From Serratia oryzae (GTDB taxonomy: Bacteria; Pseudomonadota; Gammaproteobacteria; Enterobacterales; Enterobacteriaceae): a stretch of DNA of 64,000 nucleotides. The notes below the pieces were generated by a model, which had not been told where the DNA came from, made no database searches, and worked only from the letters and a program-made list of their open reading frames with translations. Positions within the stretch are counted from its first letter, which is position 1, and each line of letters starts with the position of its first letter. The stretch covers positions 62,201 through 126,200 of the forward strand of contig NZ_MOXD01000010.1 in the NCBI RefSeq assembly GCF_001976145.1. The letters are read 5' to 3'. A program made the position numbers and the translations under genes. Shown here piece after piece: positions 1 to 9,225 of the stretch.

Positions 1-499
1 ACTTTTTGGTCATCGTACCCAGCATTGGTACACCGGCCCCCAAACCACGAATAAAGTCGTCGGTCACCGGTTTGTTCACCGTGACCAGATACTCTTTCTC
101 ATGGTCATTACCCGCCCGCAGGATCTTGTTCACCAGATCGCCGTGGTTGGTGAGGAAAATCAGCCCTTGAGAATCTTTATCCAGCCGCCCGATGGGGAAA
201 ATGCGCGTGCTGTGGTTGACGAAATCGACAATATTGTTTTTTTCGCCATCTTCCGTGGTGCTGACAATGCCGACCGGTTTGTTGAGCGCAATAAAGATCA
301 GGTCGTCTTCGTTACGCGGTTCGATGACCTGACCGTTAACCTTGACGACGTCGCCAGCAAACACCCGATCGCCCAGCCCAACGCGTTTACCATTGATAAA
401 AACCTGGCCTTGTTCGATATAACGGTCAGCCTCACGGCGCGAGCAGATGCCGCTCTCGCTGATATATTTATTAAGGCGTGTAGAGGGTTTAGTCAGCAC
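1..499 (-). CDS. rluF: 23S rRNA pseudouridine synthase RluF, 5' part only
   Basis: RluF converts a uridine of 23S rRNA to pseudouridine (U2604 in E. coli). The visible 166 residues hold the N-terminal S4-like RNA-binding domain ([20 protein letters not shown] near residues 7-26) and the start of the catalytic domain. The conserved [18 protein letters not shown] stretch contains the catalytic aspartate. The C-terminal part lies outside the window. The start is a GTG at 499, five bases after a GGAG. A TAA in frame four codons upstream excludes a longer protein, and the nearby ATG at 510 is out of frame. The match to E. coli RluF is strong across the whole visible part. Confidence 0.93.
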   Translation of the reverse strand, partial: MLTKPSTRLNKYISESGICSRREADRYIEQGQVFINGKRVGLGDRVFAGDVVKVNGQVIEPRNEDDLIFIALNKPVGIVSTTEDGEKNNIVDFVNHSTRIFPIGRLDKDSQGLIFLTNHGDLVNKILRAGNDHEKEYLVTVNKPVTDDFIRGLGAGVPMLGTMTKK

Positions 500-554
500 A
501 ATTTCTCCATTTTATCTTCACGGCAAACCACTGCCGATGCCATAGCACCGGATG

Positions 555-1475
555 TTATCCCTGCTTTTTAGCCGCTTGCAGATACAGCATTTCCAGGCCC
601 AAGGTCGCAGCAGCCAGCGCGGTGATCTCTGACTGATCGTAGGCAGGTGCGACTTCTACCACGTCCATACCGACGATATTCAGCGACTGCATGCCGCGCA
701 CCAGCTTCAATGCGCGATCGGAGGTCAGGCCGCCGATCACCGGGGTGCCGGTGCCTGGCGCAAAGGCCGGATCCAGACAGTCGATATCGAAGGTCAGGTA
801 TACCGGCATATCGCCGACGATCTGCTTGATCTGAGTGAGCAGGTCGTCCACGCCGCGATCGTTGACCTGCGCCGCATCCAGCACGGTGAAACCGTTGTCA
901 CGGTCAAACTCGGTACGGATCCCGATCTGCACCGAATGATGCGGATCGATCAGGCCTTCATTCGGTGCGTGGAAGAACATGGTGCCATGGTCAAACTTGC
1001 TGCCGTTAGCATAGGTGTCGGTATGCGCATCAAAATGCACCAGCGCCATCTTGCCGAAATGCTTGGCATGCGCGCGCAGCAGCGGCAACGTGACGAAGTG
1101 GTCACCGCCGAACGAGAGCATACGCTTACCGGCTTGCAGCAGTTTTTCTGCGTGCGCCTGCAATTTGTCGCTCATGTCCTGTGCATCGCCAAAATTGAAC
1201 ACAATATCACCACAATCGACGACGTTCAGGCGATCGCGCAGCTCAAAACCCCACGGCCAACGTGCGCCTTCCCAGGCCAGATTGGTGGATACCTGGCGGA
1301 TTGCCGCCGGGCCATGACGCCCACCGGCACGGCCTGAGGTGGCCATATCGAATGGAATACCGGTGATGACCCACTCTGCGTCGCTGCTGTAAGGCATAAA
1401 GTTCAGCGGCAAGCGTAGGAAACCAAAGGCGTTGGACACTAAAGAGTTATCGTACTGATGGCCTAAGGTGTTCAT
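555..1475 (-). CDS. speB: agmatinase SpeB
   Basis: Agmatine ureohydrolase cleaves agmatine to putrescine and urea in the cytoplasm, the second step of the SpeA-SpeB route to putrescine. The 306 residues equal the E. coli length. The binuclear manganese site of the arginase fold is complete: [20 protein letters not shown] and the later [17 protein letters not shown]. The ATG at 1475 follows ATGAGGATTTACT, a good ribosome binding site. In E. coli speB lies directly after speA. Here about 16.8 kb (msrAB and two fimbrial clusters) separates them, and an intrinsic terminator lies between msrA and speB. The gene therefore needs its own promoter in the short upstream gap. Confidence 0.97.
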   Translation of the reverse strand: MNTLGHQYDNSLVSNAFGFLRLPLNFMPYSSDAEWVITGIPFDMATSGRAGGRHGPAAIRQVSTNLAWEGARWPWGFELRDRLNVVDCGDIVFNFGDAQDMSDKLQAHAEKLLQAGKRMLSFGGDHFVTLPLLRAHAKHFGKMALVHFDAHTDTYANGSKFDHGTMFFHAPNEGLIDPHHSVQIGIRTEFDRDNGFTVLDAAQVNDRGVDDLLTQIKQIVGDMPVYLTFDIDCLDPAFAPGTGTPVIGGLTSDRALKLVRGMQSLNIVGMDVVEVAPAYDQSEITALAAATLGLEMLYLQAAKKQG

Positions 1476-1528
1476 AGTAAATCCTCATATTTCAACGGTT
1501 CGCCCGTCATCAATCGTTCAGGCGGTAA

Positions 1529-1574
1529 CAAAAAAAAATCCCTCCCGCGTCGTTAGCCCGACGAGAAAGGGATT
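1529..1574 (-). terminator. intrinsic terminator between msrA and speB
   Basis: On the minus strand the arms AATCCCT and AGGGATT enclose a second stem (CGTCG/CGACG), and the hairpin runs into eight or nine T residues. It lies after msrA and 54 bases before the speB start. It most likely ends the msrBA transcript. It could also act as an attenuator in a speB leader if transcription starts upstream of it. Confidence 0.75.
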
Positions 1575-1670
1575 GATTCGATGTCTGTTTCAGCGGGCGG
1601 ATTATCGCCGCATTTCGCTTGCGCTTCAAGATACTCGTCGTCACCAAGTATAGAGGAAACGCCCCTGGAT

Positions 1671-2393
1671 TCAGTTAACCAGCACCGGATCCGCACGATA
1701 TTGTTGTGGGAAGAGTTGTTGCAGCTGTTTTACCTTCGGTAAATCGTTGATCACAATATAGGGATAATCAGGATTATCGTTTAAAAAATTCTGATGGTAA
1801 GCCTCGGCCGGATAAAAGTGCCCATTGCTTTCAATACGGGTCACCAAAGGTTTGGCAAAGCGTTTGCTGGCATCCAACTGCGCAATATAGGCCTCTGCCA
1901 CCTGCTGCTGCGACTCTGTCAGTGGGAAAATAGCGGAGCGATACTGTGTGCCGCTGTCCGGCCCCTGGCGATTGAGCTCAGTCGGATTATGAGCCACTGA
2001 GAAATAGATCTGCAGCAGTTGACCATAAGATACCTGTGTAGGATCAAAGGTGACCTGCACCGATTCCGCGTGCCCGGTATTGCCGCCGCTGACGGCATCG
2101 TAATTGGCAGTTTGCGCCGTGCCGCCAGCATAGCCCGACACGGCGTTGGTCACGCCTTTAACGTGCTGGAAAACGCCCTGTACGCCCCAGAAGCAGCCAC
2201 CGGCAAAGATCGCGGTTTCACTGTGTGACATGGATGGTGCTTCATCCTTGAGCGGTGCGGGAATCACCACTGCCGTTTCAACATTACCAAACGCGCCCGC
2301 CAGGCTCTGAAAACCCAGCATCATCGCCAGCAGCAACGCTCCCCATCCCCCGTAAGAACGCAGCAATACAACGAATCTGCTTCTACTTTTCAT
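1671..2393 (-). CDS. msrA: exported peptide methionine sulfoxide reductase MsrA
   Basis: MsrA reduces the S-epimer of methionine sulfoxide in proteins. The family signature GGCFWG, with the catalytic cysteine, begins near residue 65. YAGG, GHAE and the later HNPTELNRQGPDSGTQYRS follow as in other MsrA proteins. The N-terminus differs from cytosolic E. coli MsrA: a basic start followed by GWGALLLAMMLGFQSLAGAFG looks like a signal peptide or membrane anchor. The predicted site of action is therefore the periplasm. It is second in an msrB-msrA operon (24-base gap), and MsrB is exported too. Two epimer-specific enzymes together can repair both forms of oxidised methionine in envelope proteins. 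Confidence 0.9.
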   Translation of the reverse strand: MKSRSRFVVLLRSYGGWGALLLAMMLGFQSLAGAFGNVETAVVIPAPLKDEAPSMSHSETAIFAGGCFWGVQGVFQHVKGVTNAVSGYAGGTAQTANYDAVSGGNTGHAESVQVTFDPTQVSYGQLLQIYFSVAHNPTELNRQGPDSGTQYRSAIFPLTESQQQVAEAYIAQLDASKRFAKPLVTRIESNGHFYPAEAYHQNFLNDNPDYPYIVINDLPKVKQLQQLFPQQYRADPVLVN

Positions 2394-2417
2394 CTGATTT
2401 CTCGCTTATGTGAGTGG

Positions 2418-2918
2418 CTATGCCGATTGCGGCGTAAAGTTCATCGCCAAACCGTTCATGCAGTAACGTAACCCGGTTGGTGGCGGCCCATCGTCAAACA
2501 CATGCCCCAGGTGGCCACCGCAGCGCCGACAATGGACTTCGTCGCGAATCATGCCAAATGAGGCGTCTTTACGCGTCGCCACGGCCTGTGCCAGCGGTTG
2601 ATAAAAACTTGGCCAGCCGGTGCGGCTGTCAAATTTGGTCTGGGAGGAAAAAAGCGGCAGATTACAGCCTGCGCAAGAGAATACCCCGTTGCGGTGTTCG
2701 TCGTTGAGTGGGCTGCTGTAAGGCGGTTCAGTGCCCTCCTCACGCAACACCTCATACTGCGCCGGGCTCAGCCGCTGATGCCACTGCTCATCGCTATAGC
2801 TGATTTCAAACTGCTCCTTACTGGCAGCCCGTGAGAAAAACGTGGGTAGCACCCCCACCGCGAAAGCGGCAGATAGCGCGCCACCACCCAAAATAAAATG
2901 CCGTCTATTGATCATCAT
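2418..2918 (-). CDS. msrB: Tat-exported methionine-R-sulfoxide reductase MsrB
   Basis: MsrB reduces the R-epimer of methionine sulfoxide. The N-terminus MMINRRHFILGGGALSAAF has the twin-arginine pattern followed by a hydrophobic stretch, so export in folded form through Tat is likely. The SelR/MsrB domain starts near residue 40. It keeps both zinc CxxC pairs (FSCAGCNLP and VHCRRCGGHLGHVFDDGP) and the catalytic cysteine in LRYCMNG. Methionine 2 is an equally possible start. The gene is first in the msrB-msrA pair. It faces away from the first fimbrial cluster across a 760-base AT-rich gap. Confidence 0.9.
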   Translation of the reverse strand: MMINRRHFILGGGALSAAFAVGVLPTFFSRAASKEQFEISYSDEQWHQRLSPAQYEVLREEGTEPPYSSPLNDEHRNGVFSCAGCNLPLFSSQTKFDSRTGWPSFYQPLAQAVATRKDASFGMIRDEVHCRRCGGHLGHVFDDGPPPTGLRYCMNGLAMNFTPQSA

Positions 2919-3218
2919 CGTTACCTCAGTGAATAACCGATGATGACAACTTACGCGGAAAACCTAGGCTAAATCCTCACGGAGAGTTAACTAATTTGTG
3001 ATAACTTGCGCGCAATCGTGGGCGGCATACCTGAGTAACTTCGGGATGTAGCTTTTATAGCTTTCCTGCGTCAAGTTGCTTAGTTGTTGGCTATATCCTA
3101 GGGGGAGCCAGTGATTTCTGCCTGCAAGCGAATAGAATTATTGGGCGTATAGGGTCCTTCTTCATTTTACAAAAACAGCAAAATGCCCACAGTAAAGACA
3201 AGGATTAATATCATTCCG

Positions 3219-3334
3219 ACACCTGTAGGATTATGGAGACATTAAAGTAATCAACATCGACACCAACACAGGCATTATTCTTAGCAATTACTCCCACACT
3301 TGTAGGAATACGATGACATTATAATAAACAACAT
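3219..3334. repeat. pair of imperfect 39-base direct repeats, 77-base period
   Basis: Bases 3219-3257 and 3296-3334 align without gaps with 31 of 39 identical. Both contain the core TGTAGGA, then GACATTA and an ACAACAT-like end. They lie 345-460 bases before the pilin start. They could be binding sites for a fimbrial regulator. Confidence 0.6.
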
Positions 3335-3530
3335 ACCTAAATCAGGGTGAATATTTTTATTAATACCTTTTATTAAACTGAGTATCTAACTCATGCCGTG
3401 AAAATTAACCAATTGATTTATATATTAAATTTCAAAAAAATACGACCAAAATCAAACGTTTTAATTTTACGTTTAACTCTTGTTTACCCTTATATTGATA
3501 AATTTATCTGGCGTTATCCAAACCAACGCT

Positions 3531-3649
3531 TATACCCAAGTTATTTCGATTTGCAGCGGTATTAACCGTAATTAAAATAGCCAAAACAGATATTCATCCG
3601 TGGCTATTAATATTATCAACCAGATGCAATTTGAATTATTTAGCATATA
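3531..3649. repeat. palindromic intergenic repeat, degenerate copy before the pilin gene
   Basis: The left end TATACCCAAGTTATTTCGAT and the right end TGCAATTTGAATTATTTAGC are complementary arms of the repeat family also seen at 29420, 30057, 35285, 59774, 60643 and 62316. The interior has an AATAGCCA/TGGCTATT dyad. It ends 29 bases before the GTG start of the first pilin gene, so it probably lies in the 5' untranslated region. Confidence 0.55.
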
Positions 3650-3678
3650 TAACCCATCGTTTTAAAATAGGATTTATC

Positions 3679-4212
3679 GTGAAAAAGACTTTAATTGCAG
3701 CATCTCTATTCGCCCTGGCTGGTTCCGCTTTTGCTGCCGATGGCACCATTCAATTCACCGGTGCATTTACCGACGCACCTTGTGAAATCAACATCAATGG
3801 CTCTACCACAAATACAACTAATTCTGTCAGCGTTGCATTGGATACTTGGAACGCAGCAAACTTCAAAGATAACGTTGGCGCAACCACTGACCTGAAGCCT
3901 ATCACCATCAGCCTGTCAGGTTGCCCAAACATGACCAAAGCGAACATTCAGTTCAATGGCGCAACAGACGCGGTTAATCCAACCCTGTTCGCTACGCAAA
4001 CCGGTGCCGACACCGCGACCAATGTCGGTATCGCACTTTACAGCTCGGCCAACAGCGCTGACGTTATCACGCCAAACACCCGTAGCCTGTCTATTCCATT
4101 GACAGCCCAAACAGGCCAGTACACGATTTACGCCAGCTACATGACCACCGGCGCCACAGTCGGTCAGGGTGCGGCTAACGCAGATGTCACCATGGACATC
4201 TCCTACGAATAA
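3679..4212 (+). CDS. fimbrial cluster 1 major pilin (FimA-type)
   Basis: This is the structural pilin of a chaperone-usher fimbria, secreted to the periplasm and polymerised on the cell surface. The protein of 177 residues begins with a clear signal peptide (KKTLIAASLFALAGSAFA) and is cleaved before ADGTIQF. The mature part has the two pilin cysteines (APCEI and SGCPN), the donor-strand-like TIQFTG near its start and a C-terminal aromatic ending MDISYE. The start is a GTG at 3679 with TAGGAT upstream. A TTG further upstream (3631) would place extra residues before the signal peptide and is less likely. A hairpin follows the gene, as expected for the most abundant subunit. Confidence 0.88.
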   Translation: MKKTLIAASLFALAGSAFAADGTIQFTGAFTDAPCEININGSTTNTTNSVSVALDTWNAANFKDNVGATTDLKPITISLSGCPNMTKANIQFNGATDAVNPTLFATQTGADTATNVGIALYSSANSADVITPNTRSLSIPLTAQTGQYTIYASYMTTGATVGQGAANADVTMDISYE

Positions 4213-4231
4213 TCGCGTCATTATAATAATC

Positions 4232-4250
4232 AGCCCCACCCCGTGGGGCT
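4232..4250 (+). terminator. hairpin after the major pilin gene
   Basis: The arms AGCCCCA and TGGGGCT form a tight seven-pair stem with a four-base loop. There is no long T run, so it may be a partial terminator or an mRNA-stabilising hairpin. Either would favour pilin over downstream genes. Confidence 0.6.
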
Positions 4251-4278
4251 TATCATCACTATCAAGAGCGTTGATGAC

Positions 4279-4971
4279 ATGTTAAGTAAATACTGTAAAC
4301 CTTTATTGTCTTTATTGTTGGTCCTTTTTACCTTTGAGAGTTACGCCGGTGTCATTATTGGTGGGACGCGTGTCATTTATCAAGGAGACAAAAAAGAGAG
4401 TTCAATCTCTTTACGCAATCCGGATGATAAACCTTATCTGATACAGTCATGGGTCGAGCCCGAGGGTAAAAATGCGCAACAAACATCGACGTCTCCGTTT
4501 ATCGTCACACCACCGCTGTTTCGTTTGAATGCGGACTCATCGAACGCGTTGCGGATCGTAAAATCAGGAGATATGCCTGAAGATAAAGAGTCTGTCTATT
4601 GGCTAAATATAAAGGCAATACCAACATCAGATCCCAATGCGAAGAATGAATTGCATATTTCAGTCAACAGCCGCATCAAAATTTTCTATCGCCCTAGTAG
4701 CTTAAATGATAAAGACGCTGCTGTTGCCTATAAAGCAGTCACTTTCACGCGCGCAGGCGATAAACTCGTGGCCAAAAACCCTACGCCTTATTTTATTTCC
4801 ATCGGTGAATTAAAGGCTAACGGTGTTGAGATAGCAACCCCCGGCATGATTGCCCCCCTGAGTGAGGCATCTTGGGATCTGCCTGCAAAATCATCATCAA
4901 CATTAAAAGTCACTTGGTCAGCCATTAATGACTATGGCGGTAGAACATCAGCAGAAACCCAAGCCCTTTAA
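4279..4971 (+). CDS. fimbrial cluster 1 periplasmic chaperone (PapD-like)
   Basis: PapD/FimC-type chaperones fold pilins in the periplasm by donor-strand complementation and deliver them to the usher. The protein of 230 residues has a signal peptide (MLSKYCKPLLSLLLVLFTFESYA). The G1 strand region begins IIGGTRVIYQGDKKESSISL and contains the conserved arginine that anchors the pilin C-terminus. SVYWLNIKAIP, NSRIKIFYRPSSL and NPTPYFISIG are standard chaperone signatures. The chosen start is the ATG at 4279. An in-frame GTG at 4243 falls inside the preceding hairpin and would add residues before the signal peptide. The gene lies between the pilin and usher genes. Confidence 0.9.
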   Translation: MLSKYCKPLLSLLLVLFTFESYAGVIIGGTRVIYQGDKKESSISLRNPDDKPYLIQSWVEPEGKNAQQTSTSPFIVTPPLFRLNADSSNALRIVKSGDMPEDKESVYWLNIKAIPTSDPNAKNELHISVNSRIKIFYRPSSLNDKDAAVAYKAVTFTRAGDKLVAKNPTPYFISIGELKANGVEIATPGMIAPLSEASWDLPAKSSSTLKVTWSAINDYGGRTSAETQAL

Positions 4972-5061
4972 GAAAACATTATCGCTAATGCTTTTCTTAA
5001 TGACTTAAGCTCGCTTTGCATTCGCATTGAAATCTGTTTAACCCAAGAATAAATACGCATT

Positions 5062-7611
5062 ATGAAAACGAACAAAATGACTAGCGGAAAATCTGTTTCT
5101 TCGCGGCTAAATGTCAAGCGATTCTCTTATTCTCCGGTGGCACTTTTAATATTAACGTCACTATTGGCTGCCGAGTTTATCAAAGAAGCCAAGGCAGAAG
5201 ATTTCTTCAGCCCCTACTCTTTGGACAAAAGAGGTATGCAGTCGATTGCCGATATTGACACCCTAGATGTCTTTGCAAAGCAAAGTGGTCAGATGCCTGG
5301 AAAATACGCCGTTGAGGTTTATCTCAATAATGATTTTATTGAACTCGCAGAAATTAATTTTGTGAATGCCGACGACGGTAAATTATCGCCCGAACTGACC
5401 AAAAAGCAGTGGCTGGACTGGGGTGTAAACCCGAACGTCTCCTCAGAGTTGGCCGGGCTGGCTGACGAAGCCAAAATAGATAAGATTACACACTATATTC
5501 CTGATGCAACGGTGAAGTTCGACTTTTCACAACAAAAGCTGCTGATCGGTGTACCGCAAATCGCTATAAAATCCACCGCCAGAGGGTATGTATCTCCTGA
5601 GCAATGGCAGCAGGGTATGCCAGCCTTCACGCTAAACTATGGCCTGAGCGGCTCGAAAACCTGGCAAGAGGGATCCGCCGGCCAGAATGCCAATTTTCTG
5701 AGCCTGCAAAGTGGCGCCAATCTGGGAGCCTGGCGTTTGCGCAACTATTCGGTGTATTCCCAGAGTGACACTGAACGCCACTGGCAAAGCATCAGTACCT
5801 CTTTAACACGCGACATTGCCACCTTAAAAAGCCAATTTACCGTTGGGCAAGTGGCTTCATCGGGTGAGATTTTTGACAGTTTCCCGTTTACCGGTGTACG
5901 CCTGGCGTCGGATGACAGCATGTTGCCCTACAGTCTGCGCGGGTTTGCACCCGTGGTTAAAGGTATTGCAAAAAGCAATGCCAAAGTGACCGTGCAGCAA
6001 AACGGCTATGTTATTTATCAGACCTATGTCTCTGCCGGGCCCTTTGAGATTACCGACCTTTACCCAACCTCGGGAAGCGGCAATCTGGAAGTGAGCGTGG
6101 AGGAAATGGATGGCAGTGTACAGACGTTCATTACCCCATTCTCCTCCGTGCCCATCATGCAGCGCGAGGGGCAATTGAAGTATGCGTTGAGCGGTGGGAA
6201 GTACAGAGAAAACTCAGGGCATGCCAAAGAGCCACAGTTTTTTCAGCCCACACTCAGCTATGGTCTTCCCTGGAATACCACCCTGTATGGGGGGGGGTTG
6301 TTCTCATCAGACTATTCGGCTCTGGCATTGGGGGTCGGACTGAACCTGGGCAGCGCCGGTGCGTTATCTTTTGACGTGACCGATGCCAAGACGGATTTTA
6401 CCCATGAGACATCTCGTGGACAGTCCTATCGTTTCCAATACGCCAAAAGTCTGTTGAACAGCGGTACTTCGGTCACGCTGGCAGGCTACCGTTACTCGAC
6501 GGAAGGGTACTATGACTTCTCAGAAGCCAATGACGACATTCTGGCACAGACGAGAATTAACAAGCGCTCGCGCCTGCAGGCGAATGTTAGCCAAACGTTA
6601 GGCAGTTACGGCTCTGTCTATCTGAACAGCTACCAACAGGATTTTTGGGGCCGCTCAGGAACGGAAAAAACCGTCAGCGCCGGGTTTAATTCAAGCTGGA
6701 ACGCGGTGACCTATGGCGTGAACTACGCCTACAGTGATATGCCAGGCAATGGCAAGGCCAATCACCTGCTGGCCTTTAATATGAGTATCCCGTTCGATGC
6801 CTGGTTACCCAATAGCCGTATCAACAGCAGTATAGGGACGGATAATCGCGGTATAGCTAACATGCAACTGGGGTTGAGCGGCAATGCGCTGGATAACACA
6901 TTGAACTACGGTATCCAGCAGAGCCTTGGTAACAGAGATCAGCAGAGTAATGGCAACCTGACCCTTTCCTACCGAGGCAACAACGGTATCGTCAATGGCG
7001 GCTATAGCTATAACTCACAGTCACAGCGGCTCAACTACGGGGTGCAAGGCGGCATGGTGCTGCATCCGGAGGGGGTCACGCTTTCTCAACCGTTGGGTGA
7101 AACAGTGGCAATCGTCAGAGCGCCTGACGCAGAGAACGTGACCGTCAAAAACCGCACAGGCATTACGACCAACGCCTTAGGGTATGCCGTCGTGCCTTAT
7201 TTGACGCCTTACCAGCGTAACAATATCCAGCTTGATGTCGAGAGCCTGGGTAACAATGTTGATCTGGCGAGCACCAGCGCCACTGTGGTACCTACCCGTG
7301 GCGCAGTGGTCTGGGCCGATTTTGAAACGCATATTGGCTGGCGAGCACTGATTAAGTTGGTAGCCCAGGGGCAAAACATCCCCTTTGGGGCGGTGGTTTC
7401 CCTCGTCAACACGGACAGCGCCAAGGCGGAGATCGTGACCGGTATTGTCGGTGACAACGGCGAAGTATACCTGAACGGCCTGCCCGAAAAAGGGCGCTTG
7501 CTGGTCAAATGGGGGGAACGCAGTCACCAACGGTGTGTGGCCAACTTCGCCTTGCCGAAGAATAAAGATGTACCGGTGATCCAAACGACGGCGACCTGTA
7601 TCCCCGAGTGA
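5062..7611 (+). CDS. fimbrial cluster 1 outer membrane usher
   Basis: Ushers are 24-strand outer membrane barrels that assemble and secrete fimbriae. The 849 residues match the usual 800-880. After a basic N-terminus and a hydrophobic segment (SPVALLILTSLLAAEF) comes the N-terminal chaperone-binding domain (YAVEVYLNNDFIELAEINF). The barrel carries the family motif DSFPFTGVRLASDDSMLPYSL, with the plug domain following at GFAPVVKGIAKSNAKVTV. The C-terminal domain has GAVVSLVNTDSAKAEIVTGI and ends with a cysteine pair (HQRCVANF and TATCIPE). The gap after the chaperone gene is 90 bases with a weak ribosome binding site. Confidence 0.93.
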   Translation: MKTNKMTSGKSVSSRLNVKRFSYSPVALLILTSLLAAEFIKEAKAEDFFSPYSLDKRGMQSIADIDTLDVFAKQSGQMPGKYAVEVYLNNDFIELAEINFVNADDGKLSPELTKKQWLDWGVNPNVSSELAGLADEAKIDKITHYIPDATVKFDFSQQKLLIGVPQIAIKSTARGYVSPEQWQQGMPAFTLNYGLSGSKTWQEGSAGQNANFLSLQSGANLGAWRLRNYSVYSQSDTERHWQSISTSLTRDIATLKSQFTVGQVASSGEIFDSFPFTGVRLASDDSMLPYSLRGFAPVVKGIAKSNAKVTVQQNGYVIYQTYVSAGPFEITDLYPTSGSGNLEVSVEEMDGSVQTFITPFSSVPIMQREGQLKYALSGGKYRENSGHAKEPQFFQPTLSYGLPWNTTLYGGGLFSSDYSALALGVGLNLGSAGALSFDVTDAKTDFTHETSRGQSYRFQYAKSLLNSGTSVTLAGYRYSTEGYYDFSEANDDILAQTRINKRSRLQANVSQTLGSYGSVYLNSYQQDFWGRSGTEKTVSAGFNSSWNAVTYGVNYAYSDMPGNGKANHLLAFNMSIPFDAWLPNSRINSSIGTDNRGIANMQLGLSGNALDNTLNYGIQQSLGNRDQQSNGNLTLSYRGNNGIVNGGYSYNSQSQRLNYGVQGGMVLHPEGVTLSQPLGETVAIVRAPDAENVTVKNRTGITTNALGYAVVPYLTPYQRNNIQLDVESLGNNVDLASTSATVVPTRGAVVWADFETHIGWRALIKLVAQGQNIPFGAVVSLVNTDSAKAEIVTGIVGDNGEVYLNGLPEKGRLLVKWGERSHQRCVANFALPKNKDVPVIQTTATCIPE

Positions 7612-7660
7612 GCAGTCAATCGAGACTGACGCTATGACCTGTATTGACGAGAACAAAACT

Positions 7661-8677
7661 ATGAAAAAAAAATTGTTATGCCTTTTATTCGTGTTACCCG
7701 CGATGAGCGGATACAGCGCCAACCTGGCCCTGAGCCCAGCGACCATCAATTATCAAAACCCCGTTGACGCCGTGTCTGATTTTAATTTGTTGACGGGGGG
7801 ATGGAACGCCACCGGGAGTCAGCCAAGATTTTGTGATAGCACCACCGTATTCAACCGAGCCGTCATTACGTCGAGTAATCCCTCGTCCGGTTATACAACG
7901 ACGATTGACGGCTCTACGTATACGATTTTCTCTTCCAATATGCCGGGGATTGGCTGGATCATGGGTGCACGCGATACCAATGCGCCTTTATGGACGCCAT
8001 TAACCAACAGCACGACGCAGGTTTATCCTTTTACAGGGGGTTCAACGGGCGGTTCCACTAGCCTGGGGGCCAACGTGCAGTTTGCTTTCGTCAAGCTGCC
8101 CGGGAACCTGTCTACTGGCGCGAATACGTTTCCCGCACAAAAAATTGCGACCTTTGCGTGCTATCGGAACACCACCACACTTGCTCAAAGTGCAAATATC
8201 ACGGTTAACGCATCGCAGATCAACGTACAGGCGCTGGCCTGCCAGGTGACAACGGCCAAAAACGTCGCGATCCCGCTGGGTGAGTTTAACCTGGGGCAAT
8301 TACCGCCGGTGAACGGAAATTTTGGCGAGTATTCCTCCACGGTAGAACTAAGCTGTGATTCGGACGTCACGCCGTGGATGACCATTTCAGATGCCTCGAA
8401 CGCGGGAAACACCTCCAACGTGATCAAACTTTCACCCGACTCAACGGCAAGTGGCGTGGGGGTGCAGGTCTTTTACAACAACCAACCCATGGCCAAACCA
8501 TTAGGGCTGGACAGTTCATCGAAAGGCAACCCTAATCAATTTCAGGTGAATAACAAAACCACCGGTAATGGACAACACGTTTCCGTACCGCTGCAGTTTA
8601 AATACATTCGCACCGAGCAAGTGGTCACGCCGGGTGATGCCAATGCAGCGGCGACGGTCACTTTTTCTTATCAGTGA
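7661..8677 (+). CDS. fimbrial cluster 1 tip adhesin (FimH-like two-domain)
   Basis: Two-domain tip adhesins have an N-terminal receptor-binding domain and a C-terminal pilin domain that joins the fibre. The protein of 338 residues starts with a signal peptide (MKKKLLCLLFVLPAMSGYSA). The N-terminal half contains GIGWIMGARD and a glycine-serine-rich loop (GGSTGGSTSLG). The C-terminal half has pilin cysteines (ALACQVTT and ELSCDSD) and ends VTFSYQ, which resembles FimH. The receptor cannot be told from the sequence. The ATG at 7661 begins the signal peptide. An upstream in-frame ATG at 7634 is possible but would weaken it. Confidence 0.82.
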   Translation: MKKKLLCLLFVLPAMSGYSANLALSPATINYQNPVDAVSDFNLLTGGWNATGSQPRFCDSTTVFNRAVITSSNPSSGYTTTIDGSTYTIFSSNMPGIGWIMGARDTNAPLWTPLTNSTTQVYPFTGGSTGGSTSLGANVQFAFVKLPGNLSTGANTFPAQKIATFACYRNTTTLAQSANITVNASQINVQALACQVTTAKNVAIPLGEFNLGQLPPVNGNFGEYSSTVELSCDSDVTPWMTISDASNAGNTSNVIKLSPDSTASGVGVQVFYNNQPMAKPLGLDSSSKGNPNQFQVNNKTTGNGQHVSVPLQFKYIRTEQVVTPGDANAAATVTFSYQ

Positions 8678-8715
8678 TCGCCTTGAAATTAGACACATTA
8701 ACTCTGGGAACCACC

Positions 8716-9225
8716 ATGAAAGCTTTTTGGACAACACTAATCCTGCTTATGGGTTCTGCGGTGCCCTCTGCACAAGCCGCCGATGTGACATTTAATATCA
8801 GTGGCAAAATAACCCCTTCGTCCTGCGATGTGACGCTGGGGAGTGGGCAAACTGTACCATTAGGGACGTATAGCACCAACGTTCTGGACCGGGTAGGGAA
8901 AATTACCGACCTGAAGCCGTTTGAGATCACGCTGGAGAATTGCCCGCAGAATTATAACGATGTGCAAATCAAGTTCTCAGGGAGTACGGCCAGCCCAAAT
9001 ACACAACTGCTGGCCCTGCAACCGGATGGGGCAACCAACGTGGGCATTGCCATTTATGATAACGACAAGACTACATTAATCCCCTTGGATAACTGGTCTG
9101 CGGGGAAAAGTGTGTCAACAGCGCAATCCACGACCCTGACCTTCTATGCTGCCTATATGTCGATGGGGCAGGTCACGCAAGGCCAGGCAAACGCTGAGGC
9201 GACTTTTACGCTTTCTTATAACTAG
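8716..9225 (+). CDS. fimbrial cluster 1 minor pilin
   Basis: This is a pilin-domain subunit of 169 residues at the end of the first cluster. The signal peptide KAFWTTLILLMGSAVPSAQA precedes ADVTFNISGKITPSSCDV. The second cysteine is in LENCPQNYND, and the C-terminus FTLSYN has the penultimate aromatic residue needed for chaperone binding. It shares ITDLKP and the TNVG(I)A(I/L)Y region with the major pilin of the cluster, so it is probably a paralogue that forms a tip or adaptor. The ATG at 8716 follows CTGGGAA. The GTG at 8674 overlaps the adhesin gene and is less likely. Confidence 0.85.
   Translation: MKAFWTTLILLMGSAVPSAQAADVTFNISGKITPSSCDVTLGSGQTVPLGTYSTNVLDRVGKITDLKPFEITLENCPQNYNDVQIKFSGSTASPNTQLLALQPDGATNVGIAIYDNDKTTLIPLDNWSAGKSVSTAQSTTLTFYAAYMSMGQVTQGQANAEATFTLSYN

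Larger units (their letters stand above)
2919..3678. other. AT-rich divergent regulatory region between msrB and fimbrial cluster 1
   Basis: This 760-base stretch contains no convincing gene. It holds the msrB promoter side, an imperfect 39-base direct repeat (3219-3257 and 3296-3334) and a palindromic repeat element (3531-3649) that ends just before the first pilin gene. The low GC content is typical of H-NS-silenced fimbrial promoters, which is an inference. Confidence 0.6.
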
